Assembly (NCBI RefSeq): GCF_007570835.1
Contig: NZ_SUNC01000002.1
Location: forward strand, 434,001-498,000
Length of the DNA stretch: 64,000 nucleotides
Source of the DNA: Croceicoccus sediminis
Lineage (GTDB): Bacteria > Pseudomonadota > Alphaproteobacteria > Sphingomonadales > Sphingomonadaceae
Reading direction: 5' to 3'
Position numbers and translations under genes: made by a program
The notes under the pieces: generated by a model
What the model was told of the DNA's origin: nothing
Database searches by the model: none
The model's input: only the letters and a program-made list of their open reading frames with translations
Part shown: positions 35,975-45,393 of the stretch, piece after piece
Layout: every line of letters starts with the position of its first letter
How positions within the stretch are numbered: the first letter of the stretch is position 1

Positions 35975-37098
35975 CGGATGAAGCCTTTCACCACGCGGTC
36001 GAGATCATCGTTGTCGAGCAGGAAGGAATCGTGCCCGAACGGGGCCGACAGTTCCATGAAGCTGACCGGATGGCCCGCCGCGTTCAGCGCGTGGGCGATC
36101 GTGCGCGATTCGCTGGTGGGGTAGAGCCAGTCGGTGTCGAAGCTGACGAGGCAGAACCGCGCCTGCGTATTCCGGAACGCGTCGGCCAGCTTGCCGCCGT
36201 GTTCTTCGGCCAGGTCGAAATAGTCCATGGCGCGCGTGATATAGAGGTACGAGTTCGCGTCGAACCGGTCGGTAAACGACAGGCCCTGGTAACGCAGGTA
36301 CGATTCGATCTGGAAATCGGCGTCGAAGCCGAAGGTTTTGGCGTCACGGTCCTGCAAGCGCCGACCGAACTTTTCGGTCAGGCCCTGTTCCGAAAGATAC
36401 GTGATGTGCGCGGCCATGCGTGCGACGGCAAGCCCGGATTCGGGTCCGACCTTGCGCGGGTCTTCGCCGGTCGCGCCGTAATAATCGCCGCCGTTCCACT
36501 TGGGATCGGCCATGATCGCCTGACGCCCGACTTCGTGAAACGCGATGTTCTGGGCCGAATGGCGCGACGTGCTGGCGATGATGAGCGCGGCATCGATGCG
36601 GTCACCGAAATTGGCGGCCCAGCTAAGCGCCTGCATCCCGCCCATCGACCCGCCGACGACGGCGTGGAGCCGGTCGATGCCCAGCGCGTCGACCAGCGCG
36701 ACTTGCGCGCGGACCATGTCGCGAACGGTGATGACGGGGAAGGTCATGCCATAGGGCGCGCAGCTTTCGGCCATGCTTGCCGGGCCGGACGAGCCCATGC
36801 ACGATCCGATGACGTTGGAACAGATGACGAAGAACCGGTCGGTGTCGATCGGCTTTCCGGGGCCGACCATGCGAATCCACCAGCCCGGCTTGCCCGTGAT
36901 CGGGTGCGGCGATGCGACATGCTGATCGCCCGTAAGCGCGTGACAGATCAGGATCGCGTTCGACTTGTCCGCGTTCAGCGTGCCGTAGGTTTCGTAAGCG
37001 ACTTCGACGTCCGCAAGGCTGCGCCCGCTATCCAAGGGCAGCGGCTGCGCCAGCTTCAGGACGGGGCCGGCAGGGGTATTTTCGGGCGTCGGTGCCAT
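35971..37098 (-). CDS. metX: homoserine O-acyltransferase MetX
   Basis: A 375-residue alpha/beta-hydrolase enzyme that acylates homoserine, the committed step to methionine. The nucleophile serine is in [12 protein letters not shown] (~145-156), the catalytic Asp in [11 protein letters not shown] and the His in [11 protein letters not shown]. It uses acetyl-CoA in most bacteria, and acyl preference cannot be read here. The upstream 122-base gap is shared with the divergent hisC. I saw no SAM riboswitch in it. Confidence 0.96.
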   Translation of the reverse strand: MAPTPENTPAGPVLKLAQPLPLDSGRSLADVEVAYETYGTLNADKSNAILICHALTGDQHVASPHPITGKPGWWIRMVGPGKPIDTDRFFVICSNVIGSCMGSSGPASMAESCAPYGMTFPVITVRDMVRAQVALVDALGIDRLHAVVGGSMGGMQALSWAANFGDRIDAALIIASTSRHSAQNIAFHEVGRQAIMADPKWNGGDYYGATGEDPRKVGPESGLAVARMAAHITYLSEQGLTEKFGRRLQDRDAKTFGFDADFQIESYLRYQGLSFTDRFDANSYLYITRAMDYFDLAEEHGGKLADAFRNTQARFCLVSFDTDWLYPTSESRTIAHALNAAGHPVSFMELSAPFGHDSFLLDNDDLDRVVKGFIR

Positions 37099-37220
37099 GG
37101 GGCGCCGGGATTGGGGCGAAGCGGCATCCGTGTCAACGATTGTAAGTGCTGTGAAGATCGCGGTGATGGTTGCAAAAGTTACATTTGATATTGGCCCAAC
37201 TGGGGCTAGAGCGCCGTGCT

Positions 37221-38330
37221 ATGACCGGCCGCCGAATTGCACCGAGCCCGAAGCCCTGGATCGAGGGCATCCACGCCTATGTCCCCGGCAAGTCCGCCAG
37301 AGCCGATGGACGCCCGCTGGTGAAGCTGTCCGCGAACGAGAATCCGCTGGGTTCCAGCGCGCTGGCGATCGCCGCGCGGCGCGAGGCGAACCGCCCTTCG
37401 ATCTATCCCGACCCCGACAGCCGCGCGCTGCGCGAGGCGCTGGGTGAGCTTCACGGCATCGATCCGGCGCGCATCGTGTGCGGTACGGGTAGCGACGAGC
37501 TGCTGAACCTGGCGGCGCAAGGCTATGCCGGGCCGGGCGACGAAGTGATCTACGTCCGTTACGGATTCGCGGTTTACGACATCGCGGCGCGCCGCTGCGG
37601 GGCCGTGCCCGTCGTTGCGCCGGACAAGGATTACGGCACCGATGTCGATGCGCTGCTGGCCTGCGTGACCGAAAAGACGCGCGTCGTGTTTGTCGCAAAC
37701 CCCAACAACCCGACCGGAAGCTATATTCCCGCGTCCGAACTGGCGCGGCTTCAAGCCGGGCTGCCCGATGGTGTCCTGCTGGTCGTCGACCAGGCCTATG
37801 GCGAATATCTGAGCGCGGACGAGGACGATGGCGGCATGGCGCTGGCCGCCGCGCATGACAATGTCCTGGTCACGCGCACGTTCAGCAAGATTTACGGCCT
37901 TGCCGGTGACCGCATCGGATGGGGCACGGGTTCGCCTGCGATCATCGATGTCATCAACCGCATCCGCGGCCCCTTCAACGTCGGGCTGACTGGACAGGCC
38001 GCTGCCGTCGCCGCCGTGCGTGATCAGGATTTCGTGCGCGCCAGCCGCGATCACAACTTGGCCGAACGCACCCGTTTCGAAGCGTCGATCGCGGCGCTGG
38101 GCAATCAGGGCATTCGCGCCGTGCCCAGCAAGGCGAATTTCGTGCTGGTCCTGTTCGAAGGCCCGCTTTCGGCAGAACGCGCGCTGAACGCCATCGGCGA
38201 GGCGGGCTATGCCGTGCGCCACCTGCCGGGGCAGGGGCTGCCCGATGCGCTGCGCATCACCATCGGCACGGCATCGCAGATGGACGACATCGTCACCGTC
38301 ATCGCCCGCGAGGCGGAGGCCGTATCGTGA
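37221..38330 (+). CDS. hisC: histidinol-phosphate aminotransferase HisC
   Basis: A 369-residue PLP-dependent class I/II aminotransferase of the histidine pathway; in Alphaproteobacteria it also transaminates prephenate or aromatic amino acids. The PLP lysine is in [17 protein letters not shown] (~225-241), and [13 protein letters not shown] and [14 protein letters not shown] are family markers. The ATG at 37221 is preferred over an upstream TTG. It overlaps the next gene by four bases (GTGA), so transcription and translation are coupled with the prephenate dehydrogenase, in line with a shared aromatic role. Confidence 0.95.
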   Translation: MTGRRIAPSPKPWIEGIHAYVPGKSARADGRPLVKLSANENPLGSSALAIAARREANRPSIYPDPDSRALREALGELHGIDPARIVCGTGSDELLNLAAQGYAGPGDEVIYVRYGFAVYDIAARRCGAVPVVAPDKDYGTDVDALLACVTEKTRVVFVANPNNPTGSYIPASELARLQAGLPDGVLLVVDQAYGEYLSADEDDGGMALAAAHDNVLVTRTFSKIYGLAGDRIGWGTGSPAIIDVINRIRGPFNVGLTGQAAAVAAVRDQDFVRASRDHNLAERTRFEASIAALGNQGIRAVPSKANFVLVLFEGPLSAERALNAIGEAGYAVRHLPGQGLPDALRITIGTASQMDDIVTVIAREAEAVS

Positions 38331-39283
38331 GCGAGGTCGAGACACCCATCGAAGCCCCGTTCGCCAATGTTGCGATCATCGGGCTCGGCCTTATCGGCGG
38401 GTCGGTCGGCCTTGCCGTGCACGAAGCGATGCCGGACGTGCGGACATTCGGCTGGGACGCGGATGCCCATGTCCGCGAAGTCGCGGCGGAGCGGAACCTT
38501 GCCCACGCCATTCCTGCCAACATCGACGATGCGGTGGCGGACGCGGACCTTGTCGTCCTGTGCGTCCCGGTGCGCGCGATGGAGGAAGTGGCGGCGCAGC
38601 TGAAGGGCAAGCTCAAGCCCGATTGCGTCATCAGCGACGTGGGTTCGTGCAAGAAGTCGGTGGCCGACGCCATCGCCCGCCAGCTTCCCGGCCAGCCCAT
38701 CGTGCCCGCGCATCCCGTTGCCGGCACCGAACATTCGGGGCCGGGGGCTGGCTTTGCCTCGCTGTTCCACAACCGCTGGTGCATCGTGACGCCGGGCGAG
38801 GGGGTGGATCAGGTCCACGTCGACAAGGTCATCGCCTTCTGGCGCGCGATCGGGGCGACGGTCGAAACGATGGCGCCCGATCACCACGACCGCGTTCTGG
38901 CCGTGACCAGCCATGTCCCGCACCTCATCGCCTATACCATCGTCGGTACGGCCTCTGACCTTGAGGAAGTGACCCGCAGCGAGGTCATCAAGTATTCTGC
39001 CGGCGGTTTCCGCGACTTCACCCGCATCGCCGCGTCCGACCCGACGATGTGGCGCGACGTGTTCCTGTCGAACAAGGACGCCGTGCTCGAAATCCTGCAG
39101 CGGTTTTCAGAGGACCTGACCGCGCTGCAACGCGCGATCCGATGGGGCGACGGCGATGCGTTGTTCGACCATTTCAGCAAGACCCGCGAAGTGCGCCGTT
39201 CGATCATCGAGGAAGGGCAGGACGATGCCCGTCCCGATTTCGGTCGTCACGACCATGGCGAGGTGCCAGAGCCCGAGGCCTGA
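38327..39283 (+). CDS. tyrC: prephenate/arogenate dehydrogenase
   Basis: A 318-residue NAD(P)-dependent enzyme of tyrosine synthesis. The dinucleotide motif is [16 protein letters not shown] (~17-32). The catalytic histidine region is [15 protein letters not shown] (~125-139), with [19 protein letters not shown] and [12 protein letters not shown] downstream. Substrate choice (prephenate or arogenate) is not decided by sequence. GTG start overlapping hisC. Its TGA directly abuts the stop codon of the convergent plsC-like gene. Confidence 0.93.
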   Translation: MSEVETPIEAPFANVAIIGLGLIGGSVGLAVHEAMPDVRTFGWDADAHVREVAAERNLAHAIPANIDDAVADADLVVLCVPVRAMEEVAAQLKGKLKPDCVISDVGSCKKSVADAIARQLPGQPIVPAHPVAGTEHSGPGAGFASLFHNRWCIVTPGEGVDQVHVDKVIAFWRAIGATVETMAPDHHDRVLAVTSHVPHLIAYTIVGTASDLEEVTRSEVIKYSAGGFRDFTRIAASDPTMWRDVFLSNKDAVLEILQRFSEDLTALQRAIRWGDGDALFDHFSKTREVRRSIIEEGQDDARPDFGRHDHGEVPEPEA

Positions 39284-39970
39284 CTATTCGGGCGGATTGA
39301 GCGCGTTGATCGCCTCGAACACGCGCGTCTCCACTTCATCTCGCGAAAGACCCGGCGGAATGACTTCCCCGATCCGGTAAGTGATCGTCCCGCGCCGCTT
39401 GGGGCTGCACTGATAGAGCGGCCCGCTGTTCACCGCGACCGGCACGATCGGCAGGCCCAGCAACTTGTAGATGCCGTAAAGCCCGCTTTGCATCTGGCCG
39501 CGTTCGCCGTGGGCGACGCGGGTGCCTTCAGGGAACAGCAGGAAATCGCGGCCTTGCTTTTTCAGCGCCGAGGCCTGTCTTCCCATCGAACGCAATGCCT
39601 TGGCCCCGGCCTGCCGGTCCACCCCGATCACGCCGTAATGGCCCGCCGCCTGTCCCCACAGCGGGATCGAGAGCAGTTCGATCTTGCCGAAGGGGACGAT
39701 GGGCCCGCGAGACAGGTGCGGGCTGTCGATCGCCTCGAAAAAGCTCTCGTGCTTCACCGCGAAGAACTTCTGCCCTTCGGGTATCTCGCCCTCGACCACG
39801 ACCTTGATGCCCAGGATCCCGGTCACGCACCAGCGGTGCCAGGTCGACCACCACTGCGGCGGATGCTTCACCGCGCCTGGAATGATCAGCGCGGGAAAGC
39901 ACAGCAGCACGAGGATCAGTGAGCCGCCGTAGAAGAAAATGCTGAAGAGAAGCGTGCGAAGCCAGTTCAT
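39284..39970 (-). CDS. plsC: 1-acyl-sn-glycerol-3-phosphate acyltransferase
   Basis: A 228-residue membrane-bound acyltransferase that makes phosphatidic acid from lysophosphatidic acid. The N-terminal hydrophobic helix is LFSIFFYGGSLILVLLCFPAL. Motif I reads HESFFE, that is H-x4-E where the family consensus is H-x4-D. Motif III FPEGTR is intact (LLFPEGTRVAHGE). It ends flush against tyrC and is followed, upstream in genome order, by the YdcF gene in the same direction, ten bases before it in the transcript. Confidence 0.9.
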   Translation of the reverse strand: MNWLRTLLFSIFFYGGSLILVLLCFPALIIPGAVKHPPQWWSTWHRWCVTGILGIKVVVEGEIPEGQKFFAVKHESFFEAIDSPHLSRGPIVPFGKIELLSIPLWGQAAGHYGVIGVDRQAGAKALRSMGRQASALKKQGRDFLLFPEGTRVAHGERGQMQSGLYGIYKLLGLPIVPVAVNSGPLYQCSPKRRGTITYRIGEVIPPGLSRDEVETRVFEAINALNPPE

Positions 39971-39980
39971 GGTGAGTGCG

Positions 39981-40511
39981 TTACAGGTCCAGCCAGCGAG
40001 CGACGTGCCCGATCAGGAACTTGTGATATTCAAGGAACAGCATCGCGAAGGAAGGCTCGCTCGTCACCGCGTCGCGCAGGATCACGATATCGGGATCGAT
40101 CGAGGTTTCCAGCTCGAACGCGGCGCGGCGCATGTGCCAGTCGCTGGTGACGAGGCGGATCGTGCGCATCTTGTTGTCGATCGCCCATTGCGCGGTTTCC
40201 GCCGCATTCGTGCGCGTGTCGACCGCGTCGTAGCCCAACGTGATGCAGCATTCCATAAGGCTTGCGGGAATATCGTATTCGGCGGCCAGTTCCTCGGGCC
40301 GGACCTCGCGGTCGACGCCCGATACCAGCATCTTTTGCGACCAGCCTTCGCGAACGGCCTCTATCCCGCGCTCTATCCGGCCGCCCGCGCCCGTCAGCAC
40401 GACGACCCCGTCGGTCTTCGTGTCATCGGCTGGCTGCGGCAACAGCACGGCAAACCACGCGAAACCGAGCAGCCATGCAAGCAGGAGAAAGGCGAATATC
40501 CGTCGGAACAT
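39981..40511 (-). CDS. YdcF family (DUF218) protein
   Basis: A 176-residue protein with one N-terminal membrane helix (IFAFLLLAWLLGFAWFAVLL) and a DUF218 domain: VVVLTGAGGRIERGIEAV, NTRTN-type segment DTRTNAAETAQWA and IRLVTSDWHMRRAAFE. The domain occurs in SanA and ElyC, which act in envelope integrity, with no catalytic activity agreed. It lies between ftsX and plsC on the same strand and is probably co-transcribed. Confidence 0.88.
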   Translation of the reverse strand: MFRRIFAFLLLAWLLGFAWFAVLLPQPADDTKTDGVVVLTGAGGRIERGIEAVREGWSQKMLVSGVDREVRPEELAAEYDIPASLMECCITLGYDAVDTRTNAAETAQWAIDNKMRTIRLVTSDWHMRRAAFELETSIDPDIVILRDAVTSEPSFAMLFLEYHKFLIGHVARWLDL

Positions 40512-40555
40512 CTGAATGTCTTGTTAGGCGCAGCAATCGCGCGCCGCAACGATGC

Positions 40556-41527
40556 TCACGGCATTCTGCGCAGCGTTGCCAGAACGGTGACCCGCGCCGT
40601 GAACGCGGCCAGCGCGACACCGGCAACGGGGATCAGCACCAAGGCGATCCAGTCGTACCAGTGCAGCCCTGCCGCGGTATTGCCGGGGCCGAGGTCGGCG
40701 AAACGGCGGCCCAGCGCGATGATCGTGGCTTGCGCGACGGCAAAGCCTGCCGCGCCGCCCGCCGCCGCGCTCATCCCCGCGGTCTTCTGGAACATCTGCG
40801 CCACTTGCGAATCGTGCGCACCCAGAAGATGCATGATCTCGATCGTGTCGTGATTGGCGGCCAATGCGCTGCGGCTGGCCAGCAGGACCGATGCCGCCGT
40901 CGCCGTCACCAGCAGTCCGACAAGCGCGACGGCCAGCCACTGCAAGGCCGAAATCGCGCCTTCCAGCGGGGCGAGCCAGTCCATGTCCGCGCTCACCGTC
41001 GCATCGGGAGCCGGTTCGGCCAGCGCCTTGCGGATCGCGTCTATGCCGCCGTCCTGTGTCTCGGCCGTGAGGCGCAGCTCGATCAGTTCGGGCAGGACCA
41101 GCAGGCTGTCATCGCCCGGCTCGCCATCGTCCAGCGCCGCATCGCCCAGCCACGGGCGCAGCAGGGCCTCGCGCTCGGCATCGGTCAGGCGGCGCACGTC
41201 GCGAACGCCCGGCATCTGGCGCAAGGCATCCACCGCCGCGCTGGCCTGCTTCCTCGCCTCGTCCTGGGCCGGACCCGCGATCTGGACGGTGACACCGCCG
41301 GCAAGGTCGGCCTCTGCCGTGCGCGCGATTGACCCCAGCGCCAGCCCGCCCGCCGCGGCCACGACGGTCAGCGCGGTCATGATCGCGATCACCCACGGCA
41401 CCGGGCCGGCCACCGCCTTCTGGCTGAGCAGGGGCGCGCTGGCCGGTTTGGGGAACCAGCGGTTGCGCAGCGCACTCGCGCCGCGCTTCACTGCGATCCA
41501 CGCTCTCTCGCGCCCGGTCAGGATCAT
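40556..41527 (-). CDS. ftsX: cell division protein FtsX
   Basis: A 323-residue ABC-type permease with an N-terminal membrane helix (WVIAIMTALTVVAAAGGLAL), a periplasmic domain (~75-185) and three C-terminal helices typical of FtsX (WLAVALVGLLVTATAASVLL, EIMHLLGAHDSQVAQMF region, WIALVLIPVAGVALAAF). With FtsE it controls septal peptidoglycan hydrolases. The start codon overlaps the ftsE stop by four bases. The frame remains open upstream within ftsE, but the ATG at 41527 gives the family length. Confidence 0.92.
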   Translation of the reverse strand: MILTGRERAWIAVKRGASALRNRWFPKPASAPLLSQKAVAGPVPWVIAIMTALTVVAAAGGLALGSIARTAEADLAGGVTVQIAGPAQDEARKQASAAVDALRQMPGVRDVRRLTDAEREALLRPWLGDAALDDGEPGDDSLLVLPELIELRLTAETQDGGIDAIRKALAEPAPDATVSADMDWLAPLEGAISALQWLAVALVGLLVTATAASVLLASRSALAANHDTIEIMHLLGAHDSQVAQMFQKTAGMSAAAGGAAGFAVAQATIIALGRRFADLGPGNTAAGLHWYDWIALVLIPVAGVALAAFTARVTVLATLRRMP

Positions 41528-42288
41528 CGTGCGCTCTTCCGGTCGGGGGGATTGCGCAGCACGCCGGTCGGATCGTCGAGCCGTCCCTTTTCCAGCCGCA
41601 TCACCGCCGCATCGCCCTGCCGGTGCATCAGTGAGGTATCGTGCGTCGCCAGAACGACGGTCGTGCCCATCTTGTTCATCGCCGTGAACAGGTGCAGCAA
41701 CCGCACCGCCATCTGCGGATCGACGTTGCCCGTCGGCTCGTCCGCGACAAGAAGTTCGGGCCGCGTGATGACCGCGCGGGCAATCGCCACGCGCTGTTGC
41801 TCCCCGCCCGACAGGGTGGAAGGCCGCTGGTTCGTCGCACGGCTCAGTCCCACCCATTCGATCATGTCGGTGACGGGATCGACCAGTTCCTCCTCGGCCA
41901 CACCCGCCAGCCGCAGCGGCAGGGCCACGTTGTCGAACACGGTCAGGTGCGGGACCAGCCGGAAATCCTGGAACACCACCCCGATCCGGCGGCGCAGCTG
42001 GGTACGCCTCTCGCGCGACAGCACGCTGGCATCGTCGCCGAACATCGAGATCGCGCCCCGCGAGGGGCTTTGCGCAAGGTAAAGCAGCTTGAGCAGCGTC
42101 GTCTTGCCCGCGCCCGATGGGCCCGTCAGGAAATAGAAGCGCCCCGGATGCAGCTTGAACGTGATGTCGGACAAGACCTCGCGCCCCGCGCCATAGCGCA
42201 GCCCCACGTTCTCGAACCGCACGATCGGGCCGGTCGGATTGCCGAAACCGGGGGCGGCAAGGTCAAGGGGAGAAGGGTCGGGGCTCAC
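41524..42288 (-). CDS. ftsE: cell division ATP-binding protein FtsE
   Basis: A 254-residue ABC ATPase working with FtsX. Walker A is LTGPSGAGKTTLLKLL (~53-68), then VVFQDFRLVPHLTVFDNVALPL (Q-loop, split by the FRLV segment), the signature LSGGEQQRVAIARA, Walker B LLVADEPTGNVDP and the switch region TTVVLATHD. The N-terminus is about 20 residues longer than in E. coli FtsE. Coupled to ftsX. Confidence 0.95.
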   Translation of the reverse strand: MSPDPSPLDLAAPGFGNPTGPIVRFENVGLRYGAGREVLSDITFKLHPGRFYFLTGPSGAGKTTLLKLLYLAQSPSRGAISMFGDDASVLSRERRTQLRRRIGVVFQDFRLVPHLTVFDNVALPLRLAGVAEEELVDPVTDMIEWVGLSRATNQRPSTLSGGEQQRVAIARAVITRPELLVADEPTGNVDPQMAVRLLHLFTAMNKMGTTVVLATHDTSLMHRQGDAAVMRLEKGRLDDPTGVLRNPPDRKSAR

Positions 42289-42460
42289 GGATCCAGCGCA
42301 TCACCTGCCGGGCAAATCCGGCGCGAATAGGGGCCGAACCGCTTCTAGCGCCCGCCAGTGGGTTATTTCCAGTCCTATTCATGTGGATAAACCCGCTTTG
42401 GGCGGGGTGCAGGGGCAGCAGCCTATTGCCCCCGATTCGCCGCCGTAGTTTAGTCCTGCC

Positions 42461-43414
42461 ATGCAAATAGCCTGCCCTGCCTGCCAGACGCGCTATTCTC
42501 TCCCGGACGGAGCGATCGGACCGGAAGGACGGACGGTGCGCTGTGCCAAGTGTCGGCACAGCTGGTTCGAAGCGGGTCCTGGCGCCGAAGCTGAACCCGC
42601 TCCCGAAGCGCCCGCGGCGCCCGTGCCGCCAACCGAAAGCACGCCCGTGCCGCCCGCGCCGACGACCGGTGGCTGGGACGAGGCTCCGGCAGAGCCTGTT
42701 TCTACGCCGGCGCCGCCTACCTATCCCGACACGGGATACGATACCGCGCCAGAGCCGACTTTCGCGCAGCCCGACACCCCGGCGGAGCCGATGCCCGGCA
42801 CGCCCGAGCCCTACGCCGAAAATGCGGCCGGGGCAGAGGCGTGGCCCGAAGCCCCCGAATTCGACCGCCCGGACGCTACCCCGGTTGCAGCGGCGCCCGA
42901 ACACGTTCCCGCGCCGCCCGCACCGGAAATGCCCGCCGCCGCCTATGAAGAGGGCGAGTGGACGGAGTACGAGGAGGAGCCGGCTCGCAAGTCGAAGCTG
43001 CGCCTGATCGTCGTGATACTGCTGGTCCTGGCCGCGGTGGCCGCCGCCGCCTTCTTTGCCGTGCGCCACTACGGCGCGCCGGAATGGATGCCGGTGGGGC
43101 AAGTCGCTTTCGCCCCCGCGTCCGAAGACCTGCAACTGGAATTCCCGGTCGAGGAACAGGATCGCCGCAAGCTGGAAAACGGGCTTCAGTATTTCGCGGC
43201 CAGCGGCACGGTGACCAACACGGGCCGCCAGACGCAATATGTCCCCGACGTTCAGGTCGTGCTGCGCGACGCGCAGGAACGCGTCGTCTACTCGTGGGAG
43301 CTTGAACCGCCCAAGCGCGAACTCGCCCCGGGAGAGTCGCTGACCATCAACGAGGCTGTGACCGACGTTCCGGCCTCTGCGCGCGTGGTCGAGATCGGCT
43401 GGAAGGCCAGCTAA
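42461..43414 (+). CDS. MJ0042-type zinc-ribbon membrane protein (DUF3426-like)
   Basis: A 317-residue protein. The N-terminal CPACQTRYSLPDGAIG and CAKCRHSWF form an MJ0042-type zinc finger (four cysteines in two CXXC pairs). A ~130-residue proline/glutamate/alanine-rich region follows, then one membrane helix (LIVVILLVLAAVAAAAFFAV, ~183-202) and a periplasmic domain with a DUF3426-like GTVTNTGRQTQYVPDVQV core. The family is common in Alphaproteobacteria, with no fixed function. It diverges from ftsE. Confidence 0.85.
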   Translation: MQIACPACQTRYSLPDGAIGPEGRTVRCAKCRHSWFEAGPGAEAEPAPEAPAAPVPPTESTPVPPAPTTGGWDEAPAEPVSTPAPPTYPDTGYDTAPEPTFAQPDTPAEPMPGTPEPYAENAAGAEAWPEAPEFDRPDATPVAAAPEHVPAPPAPEMPAAAYEEGEWTEYEEEPARKSKLRLIVVILLVLAAVAAAAFFAVRHYGAPEWMPVGQVAFAPASEDLQLEFPVEEQDRRKLENGLQYFAASGTVTNTGRQTQYVPDVQVVLRDAQERVVYSWELEPPKRELAPGESLTINEAVTDVPASARVVEIGWKAS

Positions 43415-43425
43415 CCGCAGCCTTT

Positions 43426-43448
43426 TTTCGCTTGCGCGAAATTTCCTT
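43426..43448 (+). terminator. weak intrinsic terminator after the zinc-ribbon gene
   Basis: TTTCGC (43426-43431) and GCGAAA (43436-43441) pair around the loop TTGC and are followed by TTTCCTTT. The stem is only six bases, so efficiency is uncertain. Confidence 0.4.
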
Positions 43449-43545
43449 TCATCGCCTGTTGCGCGGGGTCTCAACCGTTGCTAATGGCACGCGCCTACCC
43501 GGCGGCGGTATCCGATTCCGATCGGTCCGCACGCTTGCTACAGGT

Positions 43546-43632
43546 GCGGTCGTGGCGGAATTGGTAGACGCGCAACGTTGAGGTCGTTGTGGACGAAAGT
43601 CCGTGGAAGTTCGAGTCTTCTCGACCGCACCA
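43546..43632 (+). tRNA. tRNA-Leu (anticodon GAG)
   Basis: The acceptor stem GCGGTCG pairs with CGACCGC at 43622-43628, the discriminator is A and CCA (43630-43632) is encoded. The D-arm GGCGGAATTGGTAGACGC is typical of class II tRNA-Leu, the anticodon loop is TTGAGGT inside CAACG/CGTTG, and a long variable arm is present. The T-arm contains TTCGAGT. Confidence 0.95.
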
Positions 43633-43830
43633 AGTAGCCCGATCCATGTATCACCGGGCATCGTCTTCATCCGTAAATGCGGATGGCCGATCACGGTGAT
43701 CATGCCAGGGCTGCGCCGGACATGGCCGACGATTTTTCGTTTGCCGAATTCCGGTTGTTGACAAGGTGAGGCAACGCTCGCTATCGGCGCTGCCCTACCC
43801 GCACGATGCAACATGGCATCGCGCATGTGT

Positions 43831-43917
43831 GCCCAGATGGCGGAATTGGTAGACGCACCGTCTTCAGGTGGCGGCGCTGGCAACGGCGTGGAGGTTCGAG
43901 TCCTCTTCTGGGCACCA
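43831..43917 (+). tRNA. tRNA-Leu (anticodon CAG)
   Basis: The acceptor stem GCCCAGA pairs with TCTGGGC at 43907-43913, with discriminator A and encoded CCA (43915-43917). The anticodon loop is TTCAGGT in the stem CCGTC/GGCGG, which contains one T-G pair, and the variable arm is long. An integrase gene begins 165 bases downstream, so this gene is the likely insertion site of the island. Confidence 0.95.
43890..43917 (+). other. probable island attachment site (3' end of tRNA-Leu)
   Basis: Tyrosine integrases of this P4-like type usually recombine within the T-arm and acceptor end of a tRNA gene and restore it on insertion. Here the intact tRNA-Leu(CAG) end is followed at once by foreign-looking sequence and an integrase. 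The matching right-hand repeat was not found by reading the window and probably lies beyond 64000. Confidence 0.5.
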
Positions 43918-43920
43918 TTT

Positions 43921-43935
43921 GTTCTTCTCACGTTC
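43921..43935 (+). promoter_or_regulatory. LexA (SOS) box before the integrase
   Basis: GTTC-N7-GTTC, the direct-repeat operator of alphaproteobacterial LexA, lies 147 bases before the integrase ATG and starts four bases after the tRNA end. It covers the possible -35 element (TTCTCA, 43925-43930) of a promoter whose -10 is TATAAA at 43948-43953, spaced 17 bases apart, so bound LexA would block transcription. Confidence 0.6.
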
Positions 43936-43953
43936 TCCCAAATAATCTATAAA
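43925..43953 (+). promoter_or_regulatory. predicted integrase promoter
   Basis: TTCTCA (43925-43930) and TATAAA (43948-43953) are separated by 17 bases. The -10 is near perfect and the -35 matches TTGACA at four of six positions. The -35 lies inside the LexA-box match. The integrase start is 129 bases downstream of the -10. Confidence 0.45.
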
Positions 43954-44082
43954 ACCCGCAGAAATCCTAGGGATTCGGCCCTTGGATCGTTCCGGATCGT
44001 CCCGCCTGTTCTCGGGGGTTCCAGACACTTTTGTGGGCCTTTTGAGGCCGTTTCGCAAAGGCCCAGATGAAAAGGCCCCCAC

Positions 44083-45306
44083 ATGCCTCTGACAGATACT
44101 CGCCTCCGCGCACTCAAGCCCAAGGATAAGCCGTACAAGGTAACCGATGAGCGCGGCCTGTATGTCGAGGTCACGCCGACCGGCAGCAAGCTTTGGCGAT
44201 TCCGATACCGGATCGGCGGTGCGCAAAAGAAGCTCTGCATCGGCAGCTATCCCGACATCAGCCTCAAGCAAGCCCGAGACGCGGCCTACGAGGCGCGACG
44301 AGCTGTTGCTTCTGGGGGCGACCCTGCCTTTGAGAAGCGGAAGCAGAAAATCCGCGCCGAGTTCCTTTCTGCACAGACGTTCGAGGCAGTCGCGCGTGAG
44401 TATATCGAACAGATGATGGTGCAGAATGGCTGCGCCGATGGCACGATCGTCAAGGCCAACTATTTCCTCGACAAGCTTGCGCCTGCTATCGGGAACCGAC
44501 CCATCCACGAGATCGAGCCGTTCGAAGTCCTGGCTCCTCTGAAACGGCTGGAAGCCACTGGTAAACATGAGACTGCGAAGAAATGCCGCTCGTTCGCAGG
44601 CCGCGTGTTTCGCTACGGGGTCGCAACGACCCGTTGCAAATCCGATCCGACAAGTATGCTGAAGGGTGCTCTCGTAACGCCGCGAGCCACGCATTATGCA
44701 GCAATCCTCGAGCCCACCGAGCTAGGCGGACTGCTGCGCGCAATCGACGACTTCACTGGCTACATGGTGACGAAGCTGGCTTTGCAGATAGCGCCGCATG
44801 TATTCGTACGCCCCGGCGAACTCCGGCACGCCGAATGGCATGAGATCGACATAGTCGATGGGGTCTGGAAGATTCCTGCCGGTAAAATGAAAGCGCGCCG
44901 AGCGCATGCCGTCCCGCTTTCCAAGCAGGTTAGAGGTTATCTCTCTGATCTGGGCGAGATGCTCGGCCGCGAAGGATATGTTTTCCCATCTGCGCGCAGC
45001 TCCAAGCGTCCCATGAGTGAAAACACGCTCAATGCCGCATTCCGTCGCATGGGATACTCGAAGGAAGAGGTCACCGCGCACGGACTCCGGGCGACAGCAT
45101 CAACATTCCTGAACGAGTCGGGACTTTGGAATCCGGATGCAATCGAGCGTGCCCTCGCACATGGCGACAGCAATGTTGTGCGTGGCATCTACCATCGCGG
45201 CAAACATTGGGACGAGCGTGTGCGGATGGCTCAATGGTGGAGCGACTACCTCGATGAGCTCCGGACAGGAGGAAGGGTCATCCAGGGCAAGTTTGCGAAG
45301 GGTTGA
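44083..45306 (+). CDS. P4-type tyrosine integrase
   Basis: A 407-residue site-specific recombinase. The N-terminal DUF4102 domain (PLTDTRLRALKPKDKPYKV, GLYVEVTPTGSKLWRFRYR) is typical of P4/CTX-type island integrases. The catalytic domain from ~200 contains the first arginine in the FVRPGELRHAEW segment, HGLRATASTFLNESG (H-x-x-R), IERALAHGDSNVV and the nucleophile tyrosine in GIYHRGKHWDERVRMAQWW. All catalytic positions appear intact, so it is probably active. Its base composition is lower in GC than the chromosome before the tRNA genes. Confidence 0.94.
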   Translation: MPLTDTRLRALKPKDKPYKVTDERGLYVEVTPTGSKLWRFRYRIGGAQKKLCIGSYPDISLKQARDAAYEARRAVASGGDPAFEKRKQKIRAEFLSAQTFEAVAREYIEQMMVQNGCADGTIVKANYFLDKLAPAIGNRPIHEIEPFEVLAPLKRLEATGKHETAKKCRSFAGRVFRYGVATTRCKSDPTSMLKGALVTPRATHYAAILEPTELGGLLRAIDDFTGYMVTKLALQIAPHVFVRPGELRHAEWHEIDIVDGVWKIPAGKMKARRAHAVPLSKQVRGYLSDLGEMLGREGYVFPSARSSKRPMSENTLNAAFRRMGYSKEEVTAHGLRATASTFLNESGLWNPDAIERALAHGDSNVVRGIYHRGKHWDERVRMAQWWSDYLDELRTGGRVIQGKFAKG

Positions 45307-45393
45307 TCGAGAGAACGAATTTCTTCTCACCCAATGCAGGATTGGAGGCTTAGGATCAGCCCCGCCAGGGACACAGACGCCAACAAGGCGAAC

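Noticed and set aside
37099-37220. SAM riboswitch upstream of metX
   Set aside because: No recognisable SAM-II or SAM-I core or pairing was seen in the 122-base gap; a covariance search (Infernal, Rfam SAM models) would settle it.
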